Shown: piece by piece, positions 1-6,673 of the stretch | How positions within the stretch are numbered: position 1 is the stretch's first letter | Layout: every line of letters starts with the position of its first letter | NCBI GenBank assembly: GCA_027005175.1 | Contig: JALTMC010000083.1 | Span: forward strand, 1 to 7,911 | Length of the DNA: 7,911 bases | From: Myxococcales bacterium | GTDB taxonomy: Bacteria > Myxococcota_C > UBA6777 | Direction of reading: 5' to 3' | Notes under the pieces: model-generated | Told to the model about the DNA's origin: nothing | Seen by the model: the letters and a program-made list of their open reading frames with translations, nothing else | Database searches by the model: none | Translations under genes and position numbers: made by a program

Positions 1-57
1 TTGCGGTTATGACATAGGTCTCCCTTATCATTTGATCGCGTTCCTTTGATCGCGGCT

Positions 58-116
58 TAGCAGGCTACCGATCTTGGAATGCAGCCAAACAAACATTCCA
101 GTTTCTTAGCCTGCGA
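58..116. repeat. Nested two-stem inverted repeat
   Basis: The outer arms GCAGGCTA (60-67) and TAGCCTGC (107-114) are perfect complements, and T58/A116 extends them with one mismatch. The inner arms TGGAATG (75-81) and CATTCCA (94-100) are also perfect complements around a 12-base loop (82-93). Internal loops of 7 and 6 bases separate the two stems. There is no T-tract after either arm, so this is not a standard intrinsic terminator. It could be a structured RNA or part of one, an old recombination or mobile-element end, or an operator. The function is unknown. Confidence 0.55.
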
Positions 117-296
117 ACCTATCGAATACATCCATCTGTAGGGGGAGAACGTCAATTTTTGAGTGTGACGTGTTCGTAGAGGTTTCGCTTTCTTATGACC
201 AACATTCCAACGTTTTGCTTTACTTCCTTGCTCCATCCCACTACAAATCAAGCTCAATCGATAAGGGGAATACCCATACACATACACAACAATTGC

Positions 297-305
297 TGGT
301 ATACT
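297..305 (+). promoter_or_regulatory. Candidate extended -10 promoter for the lipoprotein gene
   Basis: TGGTATACT matches the extended -10 form TGn-TATAAT, with one mismatch in the hexamer. No good TTGACA-like box lies 16-18 bases upstream, which is tolerated in extended -10 promoters. Transcription would begin near 312, giving a leader of about 90 bases before the ATG at 403. This is motif matching only. Confidence 0.3.
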
Positions 306-402
306 CACAGCGAAAAGATAAGAGAGACAAATGTCTACTGAGTTACTCCATAGGATAGCTGCGGATAAGAGGAGCCTGTGAGTATATAGGGGAAGAGAGA
401 GC

Positions 403-3400
403 ATGAGAACAACAAGGCCGTTTTTATTTTTGTTGGGGTTATGGGTGCTTGCGATCGCAGTTTCTTGTACGCCACCTCAAAAGAAAGCATGCACAGCAGA
501 TGATGTATGTGCAAAGGACGAGATCTGTGAGTTGGGGCGATGTATCACAGGATGTCGTACCAAGCAGAGTTGCCCTGCGGAACATTATTGTAGAGAGAAA
601 AAGTGTACCAAGCAGTCTTGCAAACCGGGTACACAAAGAGAATGTTATGATGGACCCAAAGGCACTAAAGACAAAGGCACCTGTAAGGCAGGAGAGCAGT
701 TCTGCCTGGATGATGGTGAAGCCTGGAGCCCTTGTTATACACAGCAACCCCCCACCAAAGAGATATGTGACAATCGAGACAATGATTGCGATGGAGAGGT
801 TGATGAAAAGTTGGATTGCGCCTGTACTCCGGGGCAGTTGCGGCTTTGCTACACGGGTGGAACTCAAACGGCACAAGTCGGACTATGCCGACAAGGTGTT
901 CAGTATTGTACAGAGAAGCGAAAGTGGGGGCAGTGTCGGGATCAACGCCTCCCCCGACCTGAGATCTGCGATGGCCTGGACAACGATTGCAATGGAGAGA
1001 TCGACGATCGTCTGCGTTGTGACTGCAAGCCAGGCACAGAACGCCCCTGCTACTCTGGAAAAGCCAGCACAAAACAAGTGGGACGCTGTCGTCAAGGAAC
1101 CCAGGTTTGTAACAAAAGCGGGATTTGGAGTACCTGTAAACATCAGGTGATGCCCGATCTCGAAGAATTCCAACGGCCCGAGATCTGCAATGGAAAAGAT
1201 GACAACTGCGACGGTCTGGTCGACAACGTCTCCAGCACGCAGGAGAGACTTAAGCGCCTCTGTTATACAGGTGATACAAAGACCCTTCGCAAAGGACCCT
1301 GCAAACAGGGGATTCAGACCTGCCAGACAGGCAAGTGGGGGGCCTGTGTGGGGGAAGTCACACCCAAACCCGAAGAATGCAATGCCAAAGATGATGATTG
1401 TAACGGCTTGATCGATGACAACCTCAAGCCTCAAGCTTGTGTGTCTTCTCGAAGCGGCTGTACCGCTACTCCCAACGGCTCCTACCAGTGCCTGGGAAGT
1501 TGTCAGGTGGGGAGTCAGCGCTGTGAGAATGGGAAATGGACAGCCTGCACGGGCGAGGTATTACCCGCCGCACAAGAGAACTGCGGAAACAACAAAGATG
1601 ACGACTGCAACGGCCAGGTCGACGACAAGTGTATCTGTAAGATCGGAGACAAGCGGGATTGTTATACAGGCACCAAAGAGACCAAAGGGAGAGGCCTTTG
1701 CAACCTCGGAAAACAAACCTGTGAAAACAACAAGTGGGGGGCCTGTGTGGGAGAAGGCTCACCACAATCCGAGATTTGCAATGGCAAAGATGACGACTGT
1801 GACGGCGAGATCGACAACCTACAAAAAAGCTGTCCGATCCCAGGCAAACAAGGACGCTGTGCACAAGGTGTTTTGCTTTGCGTACAGGGGAAAAAGACAT
1901 GCCAAGCCAACAAGACAACAACAGAGGTCTGCAGTGGTGAAGACAACGATTGTGACGGCGAGATCGACAACATACCCGATCGCGGAAAGCCCTGTACAGA
2001 CAACACACGCAACGGCATCTGCGCCGCTGGAAAATGGCAGTGTGTCAACAAGCAAAAAGTATGTGTAGCCACCATAAAACCGGGCTCTACCCTGGAAATA
2101 TGCAACAACAAAGATGATAATTGCGATGGCAAAATAGACAATGTTCAAGGCACCTGCACGATCAGTGGGCAACAAGGTATCTGTGCAGCAGGCATATGGA
2201 TCTGCAGTAACAATGCAAAACAATGCAAGCCACAAAACCAAAAGACCGTGGAAATATGCAACGGCAAAGATGACGATTGCAACGGTATTATCGATGACAT
2301 CCCCGAATTAAATGATCCATGCCAGGACAAAACACGTTTTGGAATCTGCCGTCCAGGGCAGTGGCGCTGTATCTCGCAGAAAAAGGTCTGCAAACAGCTT
2401 GTACTGGCGAAAGCCAAAGAAGAGTGCAACAAGCTTGATGATACTTGCGATGGTAAGATCGATGAAGGTTGCAATACCTGTCAAAGCAACCGCAACTGCA
2501 AGGCAAGCGAATTTTGTATTAATGGATATTGTGTGACAGGTAGCTGCTTAACAGATGCCGACTGCAAAAGTGGTCAAGTCTGCCGAAACTTGCAGTGTAT
2601 CAGTTGTACTAAAAACTCCGATTGCCCCACAGGAAAATTCTGCGACAGCGGTGTATGCAAAGATTTCCAGTGCAGGGTCAACAGTCAGTGTCCGCGCGGT
2701 CTGGTATGCAATGCACAGCTCCGCTGTGCTCCATGCAGCAAAAGTGCAGATTGTGGAACCAATCGAACCTGCCGTAATGGCGTGTGTTACAAGGTATGCA
2801 CTCTCTCCAGTGATTGTTCTTCCAATGAAGTCTGTAGCTCCAACAAACAATGCTATCAATCATGTACACAAGACGCCGACTGCGACAGCGGTTTCGGTTG
2901 TGCTTCCAGTGCATGTTGGGTCACGACAAAGCTCGACAACGGCGCATACAAATGGACCGATAACTCCTTCCCAACCAGTTGCACAGGTTATCGGTTTGGT
3001 AAGACAGGTTATAAGCCCAGCCTGATCACTGGAGCTTATTGGATCAAGCTCCCAAAGGCTCCGAATGGGGCCGCGATTAAGGTTTTCTGCGATATGACTA
3101 CCGATGGTGGTGGCTGGACCTTGCTTGCCAAATATAACAGCCAGTTGCTACTCAAGGATTACAATATCCTCAAACACCAACAACAGGACAAAGCACAAGG
3201 AAAAACACGAAGCACTGCACCCGATTTAAATCAACCGACCACCTACGGTCACATCCAATTTGATCACTGGTCTCCAGCCACAGCCGAGGTGCGACTGGAT
3301 TGTCGAACAAGCCCCACGGGACAATGGTTCTCCAGCACACACCACCGCTTGTTTGATTCTTGGACACCGGGCCTTCGGGGAGTCTATGGTACGAAACAGC

Positions 3401-4455
3401 AACCCAGCCGCTACAGTGACTACCCCGGCTGGGGAGTGATCGCCCAAAAAGGTAAATACAGCCGCAGCAGCACACTCTGTGGCGTATCCACCGACTCCAG
3501 CGCGTCATCGGGTATTGCCTACTGCAATGACCGTAGGTTAACGCACTTGGGCCTCTTTGTGAATCACAAGGTTTCGCTGGCGTTTCAAACGAACGGTGTG
3601 CTAACCATCGGATGCAATGGCACAGGTCTCAGCGGCTCATCAGGACAATGGGAAGGACGTATCTGGATCCGTGTCCCCGGCACCAACCCGGTCCAACTTA
3701 CAAACGATGTACGACGATGGAAAGATGGCACATCTGCACGATCCTGCCTGGAGTACTACAACTCCGTCGGTGGTCAATATTCCGGTCAAACCGGTAGCGG
3801 TGTCTACCAGATAAAGCCAGAGCCATCCATGTCCCCCATCCAGGTCTATTGCGATATGCGCAACCGAGGAGCGGGGTGGACGCTCGCCTTCCTCAAAAAC
3901 GCGCGATCAGGCCGAACCTCACTCAAACAATCCCTAACCAACTATACAAAAACAAGCCATCTCGCCAGAACTCCGGAAGCTGCAGCACTCAGTAAAACAA
4001 GTCGAGAGGGTTGGCTCAACCTCAACACTTTCCCCTATTCACAGTTTTACTTCGGCCTCTATGATAGGCCAGAGGCGAAAAACAAATGCATCGAGAGTGT
4101 TTGTGCCGACTTTTACTCCCCCATACTCAAAACCCAACTCAAACAAAAATTTGGATTTGATGGTTTGCTCCTCGACAAAGGTATCGATGTAAACAAAACA
4201 TCCATACGCTACTCCTGGTGTGGTGGTAATGTTTACAAATTGAGAAGATGCTTGGGTAGACCAGGAGATTGGATTGGAGCTGGATGGTATATCATACAGT
4301 ATCGCTCTTCCCTGATTCCCAGCAGGACCCTTCTGATCTGTGGAAGCACCTCTGATCTAGGACGTTGTAGCGGCATGCTTCGCAATCTCAGCAACAATCG
4401 CCTCTTCCGTGCTGCTGGGTCTGTCGGAACAGCCGCTGCGATGTGGGTCCGATAG
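403..4455 (+). CDS. Giant Cys-rich surface lipoprotein with MopE-type motifs and two fibrinogen-like domains
   Basis: The protein has 1350 residues. The N-terminus is a lipoprotein signal: basic start, hydrophobic stretch at about 7-20, then A19-V20-S21-C22 as lipobox. Alanine at -3 is less usual than leucine. Then come two C-x5-C-x5-C-x4-C units (30-68), ten MopE-like motifs of the form E-x-C-N-G-x-D-D-D-C-D-G-x-I-D (120-687), seven more short Cys units (693-838) and two fibrinogen-like YCD/GGGWT domains (about 860-1091 and 1115-1349). The motifs contain DxDxDG-like acidic loops resembling Ca-binding loops, and the MopE family is named after a copper-binding surface protein of Methylococcus. 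Fibrinogen-like domains usually bind glycans or acetylated ligands. I infer an outer-surface adhesin or recognition protein. The ATG at 403 follows GGGGA (389-393) by 9 bases and fits the signal peptide. No neighbour suggests an operon. Ligand, metal and role are unknown. Confidence 0.9.
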   Translation: MRTTRPFLFLLGLWVLAIAVSCTPPQKKACTADDVCAKDEICELGRCITGCRTKQSCPAEHYCREKKCTKQSCKPGTQRECYDGPKGTKDKGTCKAGEQFCLDDGEAWSPCYTQQPPTKEICDNRDNDCDGEVDEKLDCACTPGQLRLCYTGGTQTAQVGLCRQGVQYCTEKRKWGQCRDQRLPRPEICDGLDNDCNGEIDDRLRCDCKPGTERPCYSGKASTKQVGRCRQGTQVCNKSGIWSTCKHQVMPDLEEFQRPEICNGKDDNCDGLVDNVSSTQERLKRLCYTGDTKTLRKGPCKQGIQTCQTGKWGACVGEVTPKPEECNAKDDDCNGLIDDNLKPQACVSSRSGCTATPNGSYQCLGSCQVGSQRCENGKWTACTGEVLPAAQENCGNNKDDDCNGQVDDKCICKIGDKRDCYTGTKETKGRGLCNLGKQTCENNKWGACVGEGSPQSEICNGKDDDCDGEIDNLQKSCPIPGKQGRCAQGVLLCVQGKKTCQANKTTTEVCSGEDNDCDGEIDNIPDRGKPCTDNTRNGICAAGKWQCVNKQKVCVATIKPGSTLEICNNKDDNCDGKIDNVQGTCTISGQQGICAAGIWICSNNAKQCKPQNQKTVEICNGKDDDCNGIIDDIPELNDPCQDKTRFGICRPGQWRCISQKKVCKQLVLAKAKEECNKLDDTCDGKIDEGCNTCQSNRNCKASEFCINGYCVTGSCLTDADCKSGQVCRNLQCISCTKNSDCPTGKFCDSGVCKDFQCRVNSQCPRGLVCNAQLRCAPCSKSADCGTNRTCRNGVCYKVCTLSSDCSSNEVCSSNKQCYQSCTQDADCDSGFGCASSACWVTTKLDNGAYKWTDNSFPTSCTGYRFGKTGYKPSLITGAYWIKLPKAPNGAAIKVFCDMTTDGGGWTLLAKYNSQLLLKDYNILKHQQQDKAQGKTRSTAPDLNQPTTYGHIQFDHWSPATAEVRLDCRTSPTGQWFSSTHHRLFDSWTPGLRGVYGTKQQPSRYSDYPGWGVIAQKGKYSRSSTLCGVSTDSSASSGIAYCNDRRLTHLGLFVNHKVSLAFQTNGVLTIGCNGTGLSGSSGQWEGRIWIRVPGTNPVQLTNDVRRWKDGTSARSCLEYYNSVGGQYSGQTGSGVYQIKPEPSMSPIQVYCDMRNRGAGWTLAFLKNARSGRTSLKQSLTNYTKTSHLARTPEAAALSKTSREGWLNLNTFPYSQFYFGLYDRPEAKNKCIESVCADFYSPILKTQLKQKFGFDGLLLDKGIDVNKTSIRYSWCGGNVYKLRRCLGRPGDWIGAGWYIIQYRSSLIPSRTLLICGSTSDLGRCSGMLRNLSNNRLFRAAGSVGTAAAMWVR
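760..2463 (+). repeat. Ten MopE-type acidic Cys motifs within the lipoprotein
   Basis: Motif starts are at residues 120, 187, 260, 324, 392, 457, 508, 565, 617 and 673, each ending in C-[DN]-G-x-[IV]-D. The first six lie in modules of about 64-73 residues whose linkers mostly carry a C-Y-x-G...G-x-C...Q-x-C...W-x-x-C pattern. The last four lie in shorter modules of 51-57 residues with different linkers. The fifth copy has one extra residue (E392-N-C-G-N-N-K-D-D-D-C) and its linker lacks the CYTG start. The motif is the one called 'putative metal-binding motif' or Cu-binding MopE in family databases. Real metal binding here is inferred only. Confidence 0.88.
2479..2916 (+). repeat. Seven short C-x5-C-x5-C-x4-C units within the lipoprotein
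   Basis: Units start at Cys693, 715, 735, 757, 778, 799 and 821. Each has four cysteines with spacing 5-5-4, or 5-5-5 in the units starting at 757 and 799, and most have an acidic residue or asparagine before the second cysteine. Two further units of the same kind sit at Cys30 and Cys51, directly after the lipid anchor. Such small disulfide-rich units probably act as rigid spacers that hold the C-terminal domains away from the membrane, which is an inference. Confidence 0.8.
2980..4449 (+). repeat. Two tandem fibrinogen-like (YCD/GGGWT) domains within the lipoprotein
   Basis: Copy 1 (residues about 860-1091) begins with S-C...G-A-Y-W-I and has F-C-D-M-T-T-D-G-G-G-W-T-L-L near 895-908, ending in G-R-I-W-I-R. 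Copy 2 (about 1115-1349) begins with S-C-L-E-Y-Y, has V-Y-C-D-M-R-N-R-G-A-G-W-T-L near 1148-1161 and ends in A-A-M-W-V-R at the protein end. Both have the N-terminal signature of fibrinogen-related domains as found in bacteria. Copy 2 has lost the first two residues of the GGGWT core (R-G-A-G-W-T) and is divergent after it. Ligand specificity cannot be read from this. Confidence 0.8.
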
Positions 4456-4618
4456 AAAACCCAACGACCTGCCAGCAACGACTCAAGTGCGTCCGATAGA
4501 AAACCCAACAACCTACCAACAACGACTCAAGTGCGTCCGATAGAAGACCCAACGACCTGCCAGCAACGACTCAAGTGCGTCCGATAGAAAACCCAACGAC
4601 CTGCCAACGACGACTTAG
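4443..4618. repeat. Four tandem copies of a 44-bp repeat between convergent genes
   Basis: Copies begin at 4443, 4487, 4531 and 4575 and share GTGSGTCCGATAG followed by AAAACCCAACGACCTGCC. Copies 1 and 3 are almost identical, copy 2 has several substitutions, and copy 4 diverges in its last 15 bases. Copy 1 includes the lipoprotein stop codon (TAG 4453-4455) and copy 4 includes the stop of the AICAR formyltransferase gene (TTA on +, 4615-4617). The array therefore fills the whole gap between two convergent genes. The unit is not a multiple of three, so it is unlikely to be coding. I see no strong hairpin or T-tract in the unit, and no other terminator for either gene. Confidence 0.85.
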
Positions 4619-5829
4619 AAATGTCCAAAGCATCGTTCGAGGGTCGCAGGCATGGCGATACCGAGTTCATTGGCGGCATCGATAACCATTCCATCACGGA
4701 CGGAGCCATACGGTTGAATGATGGCTTTTACGCCGACGCGGCCGAGCCGTTCAACCGAGTCAGGGAAGGGAAAAAAAGCGTCCGAGGAGCAGACAGCACC
4801 ATCCATCGGGTTGTCATTCAATTGTTCAAAGCCAGCCATTCCCATGAGAGGATCGTATGCGACACCTTCGCGGTCAAAGGCTTTCTGGATGCCCTTCACG
4901 ATCGCCTGCTCCACTGCACCCACACGTTCGACTTGCCCCGATCCATTGGCCACAAGCACACCCTCTCTCACCAACACAACACCGTTGCTTCGGGCACCCG
5001 CGATGTTGAGATACCAGGCCGCCAACAAGTCTTTCACTTCTTGCGCTGACGGATCTCGTTGCATGATATGAGAGTGGCCTTCTTTGTCGATAATCATCGG
5101 ATCCAGGATCAGATCCTCTACACCACGAATGCTTGTAAGGTAGAGATCTTGGAGTGCGATACGGCCCGTCGGCATCTCCTTGAAGGAGAACAAGCCATGA
5201 GTCTCGTCACCTTTAAACTTGGGGAGTGCGTCCAGATGAGAGAAGGTTGCGATGCGGATATTTCGAGAGGCCGCCTCCACTCGCGCCATAACACCTTCTT
5301 CAAAGTCAGGTGCAGCGATCACGTCTACAATATGACGAGGATACAACTCAAGCAAAGCCTCTGTGGTGTCGCTATCCAAGGTGCGATTGAGAATCACAGC
5401 TCCACCAAAGTTGCTGCGTCTATCAGCATCACGAGCCAAACGATACACATCGGAGAGCGATTGAGAACTCTCGTTTTGACAGGCAAACCCCGCCACAACA
5501 TTGTGCTTCATAATGACAACTGTGGGTGGGGAGAAATACTTTAAATTATCCATACCACGGGCGATGTCCATAAGATTTGTCAACGACAAACCACCCTTCC
5601 CTCGACCATCCGAACGAACCGATCGCAGATTTGTCAAGCTTGCCATCTGATGAGCTTGCTGGCCTGCGATCATATCCACTGCATAGAGTGCCGCCTGTTG
5701 GTTTGGATTTTCGCCATATTTCAGGTCATCTTCTTTGCGAAATGTAACGGTCAGCTCGTCTGGGAATGCTCCTTCATTTCTCTGTCGATAGGCTCGTTTC
5801 GCTCTGGTAATATCTGTTCCTCGACTCAT
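4615..5829 (-). CDS. purH: Stand-alone AICAR formyltransferase (PurH formyltransferase half only)
   Basis: The 404-residue protein should transfer the formyl group of 10-formyl-tetrahydrofolate to AICAR, giving FAICAR, the penultimate step of IMP synthesis in the cytoplasm. Family signatures in order are K37-Y-G-E-N-P-N-Q, a K108-H109 pair (the catalytic pair of the family), F141-G-G-A-V-I-L-N-R, N282, G296-S-G-Q-V-E-R-V, S349-D-A-F-F-P-F-P-D, I371-Q-P-Y-G-S-V-R-D and a C-terminal R-C-F-G-H-F with His403. The N-terminal IMP cyclohydrolase domain of ordinary PurH (about 520 residues) is absent. The classical K-H-N-N-P-C-G core reads K-H-N-V-V-A-G here, marking the divergent stand-alone subfamily. 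The start is supported by AGGAG, overlapping the upstream stop codon, 9 bases before the ATG. Only 12 bases separate it from the upstream IMP cyclohydrolase gene, so the two are almost surely co-transcribed. The symbol is used for the domain; the protein is not bifunctional. Confidence 0.9.
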   Translation of the reverse strand: MSRGTDITRAKRAYRQRNEGAFPDELTVTFRKEDDLKYGENPNQQAALYAVDMIAGQQAHQMASLTNLRSVRSDGRGKGGLSLTNLMDIARGMDNLKYFSPPTVVIMKHNVVAGFACQNESSQSLSDVYRLARDADRRSNFGGAVILNRTLDSDTTEALLELYPRHIVDVIAAPDFEEGVMARVEAASRNIRIATFSHLDALPKFKGDETHGLFSFKEMPTGRIALQDLYLTSIRGVEDLILDPMIIDKEGHSHIMQRDPSAQEVKDLLAAWYLNIAGARSNGVVLVREGVLVANGSGQVERVGAVEQAIVKGIQKAFDREGVAYDPLMGMAGFEQLNDNPMDGAVCSSDAFFPFPDSVERLGRVGVKAIIQPYGSVRDGMVIDAANELGIAMPATLERCFGHF

Positions 5830-5837
5830 CTACAATC

Positions 5838-5843
5838 GCTCCT
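5838..5843 (-). promoter_or_regulatory. Ribosome binding site of the AICAR formyltransferase gene, overlapping the purO stop
   Basis: On the minus strand the sequence reads TAGGAGCGATTGTAG then ATG. The TAG stop of the cyclohydrolase gene supplies the first bases of AGGAG, 9 bases before the start codon at 5829. This overlap suggests translational coupling of the two enzymes. Confidence 0.7.
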
Positions 5844-6657
5844 ATCCATGTACATTCAGTAAACAACTTGCAACACGATGTTGGGTCCGATGAATAAAGG
5901 TGACAGCAACGCCGATACGAAAGTCTGCCCCCGGAGAGAGAAGCTCTGGCCCTTCTGTTTTGGGACCCAACACTTCATAAAAAGCTTCTGCTGTTTGTTG
6001 CGGTGTCTCCCAGGGAAAACTCAGGGAAAGAGGCTCCCCCTGAAACGAGGGTATTCCTTCTCCTGAAGGAACATTTTGCCCCGTGTATGTAGACAGCAAG
6101 TGACCCTGCCCGGCCTGAAGAGGGATCTCAAAATAAGAACGTGCCACGGCTCCATCATTTTGCTTGCAGATGGCCATAGCCGCAGTTTCTCGCCCCAAAA
6201 TACCGCTAATACGAGGTGTATAGGTAGGAGCATCGGGTTCAAACGCTGTCAAGTCAATAAACTCGCCTTGTTGGTTACCCTCCACCCAGTGTGGTGAACC
6301 CAATGAAGCCACAAGCAGCTCCAGTGGAGTGCACCGATGCCCTTGCTCTCTTTTCTTCTGTGCGGTACCAACCAGCAAATCGGTCTGGGCTCCATTGCTC
6401 ACAAACCACTTCTCGTGCATCCGTCGCACACAGTTGTAGATAAGTAACTTTGGGTTTCCTTTTTCCAAAACAGCAGGATCAGTGACCGCAGTCCGAATCC
6501 ACCCTTCTTTTGTCTCTTCGAGCCGACGAGCCCGGCTCGACGGGCTTCTCCCTGTAATGGCATAAACAATGATATCATGGTTCCCATTTGGATCGCGCCC
6601 CAAACACAACATCCGCCCCACATATTCTTGTGTGGCCAAAACTTGAACGTTCATCAT
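5842..6657 (-). CDS. purO: PurO-type IMP cyclohydrolase
   Basis: The 271-residue protein resembles the archaeal-type PurO family, which closes the ring of FAICAR to make IMP, the last step of de novo purine synthesis. Visible signatures are Y12-V-G-R with a following G-R-D-x-N-G, G36-R-S-P-S-S-R, Y74-N-C-V-R-R, V86-S-N-G-A-Q-T-D and T147-P-R-I-S-G-I. It is unrelated to the cyclohydrolase half of PurH. The frame stays open upstream to 6810, but that stretch contains a low-complexity 8-residue repeat. I chose the ATG at 6655-6657 because AAGAGG (6668-6673) sits 10 bases before it and the family similarity starts just after it; the adjacent ATG at 6654 is equally possible. It precedes the formyltransferase gene by 12 bases, so the two complete AICAR to IMP together. 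The extension after about residue 200 is less recognisable. Confidence 0.87.
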   Translation of the reverse strand: MMNVQVLATQEYVGRMLCLGRDPNGNHDIIVYAITGRSPSSRARRLEETKEGWIRTAVTDPAVLEKGNPKLLIYNCVRRMHEKWFVSNGAQTDLLVGTAQKKREQGHRCTPLELLVASLGSPHWVEGNQQGEFIDLTAFEPDAPTYTPRISGILGRETAAMAICKQNDGAVARSYFEIPLQAGQGHLLSTYTGQNVPSGEGIPSFQGEPLSLSFPWETPQQTAEAFYEVLGPKTEGPELLSPGADFRIGVAVTFIHRTQHRVASCLLNVHG

Positions 6658-6667
6658 CAGAAAAAAA

Positions 6668-6673
6668 CCTCTT
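6668..6673 (-). promoter_or_regulatory. Ribosome binding site that sets the purO start
   Basis: Read on the minus strand this is AAGAGG, 10 bases before the first of two adjacent ATG codons (6657 and 6654). It supports the shorter protein over the open frame that runs back to 6810. The TAA of the small upstream ORF (6672-6674) overlaps this site, which would allow coupled translation. Confidence 0.65.

Larger units (their letters stand above)
1..402. other. Non-coding upstream region of the lipoprotein gene
   Basis: About 400 bases without a convincing gene. The open frames here (a 62-codon GTG-start frame on + and a 115-codon frame on -) show no family resemblance and no good ribosome binding site. 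What can be seen is a direct repeat of TTTGATCGCG at 31-40 and 45-54, a nested inverted repeat at 58-116, a small inverted repeat ACGTCA/TGACGT at 149-154 and 166-171 with an 11-base loop, AACATTCCA occurring twice (92-100 and 201-209), and an extended -10 candidate near 300. The region probably carries the promoter and leader of the gene starting at 403. Confidence 0.6.

Noticed and set aside
170-358. 62-codon plus-strand frame with a GTG start
   Set aside because: No ribosome binding site, low-complexity His-Thr stretch, no recognised family; it overlaps the likely promoter of the lipoprotein gene.
57-404. 115-codon minus-strand frame at the left edge
   Set aside because: It crosses the nested inverted repeat and the lipoprotein ribosome binding site, has no family resemblance, and its start lies at the lipoprotein start codon with no ribosome binding site evident.
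439-876. Long antisense and alternate-frame ORFs inside the lipoprotein gene (for example 439-876 on - and 449-1150 on +)
   Set aside because: They mirror the repeated Cys/Asp codons of the real gene, have no recognisable domains and lie fully inside a strongly supported reading frame.
4443-4618. CRISPR array
   Set aside because: The 44-bp units abut each other with no unique spacers and no cas genes are present.
4621-5544. Plus-strand ORFs opposite the AICAR formyltransferase gene (4621-5049, 4718-5071, 5059-5544)
   Set aside because: The minus-strand frame has many family signatures along its whole length; these are shadows.
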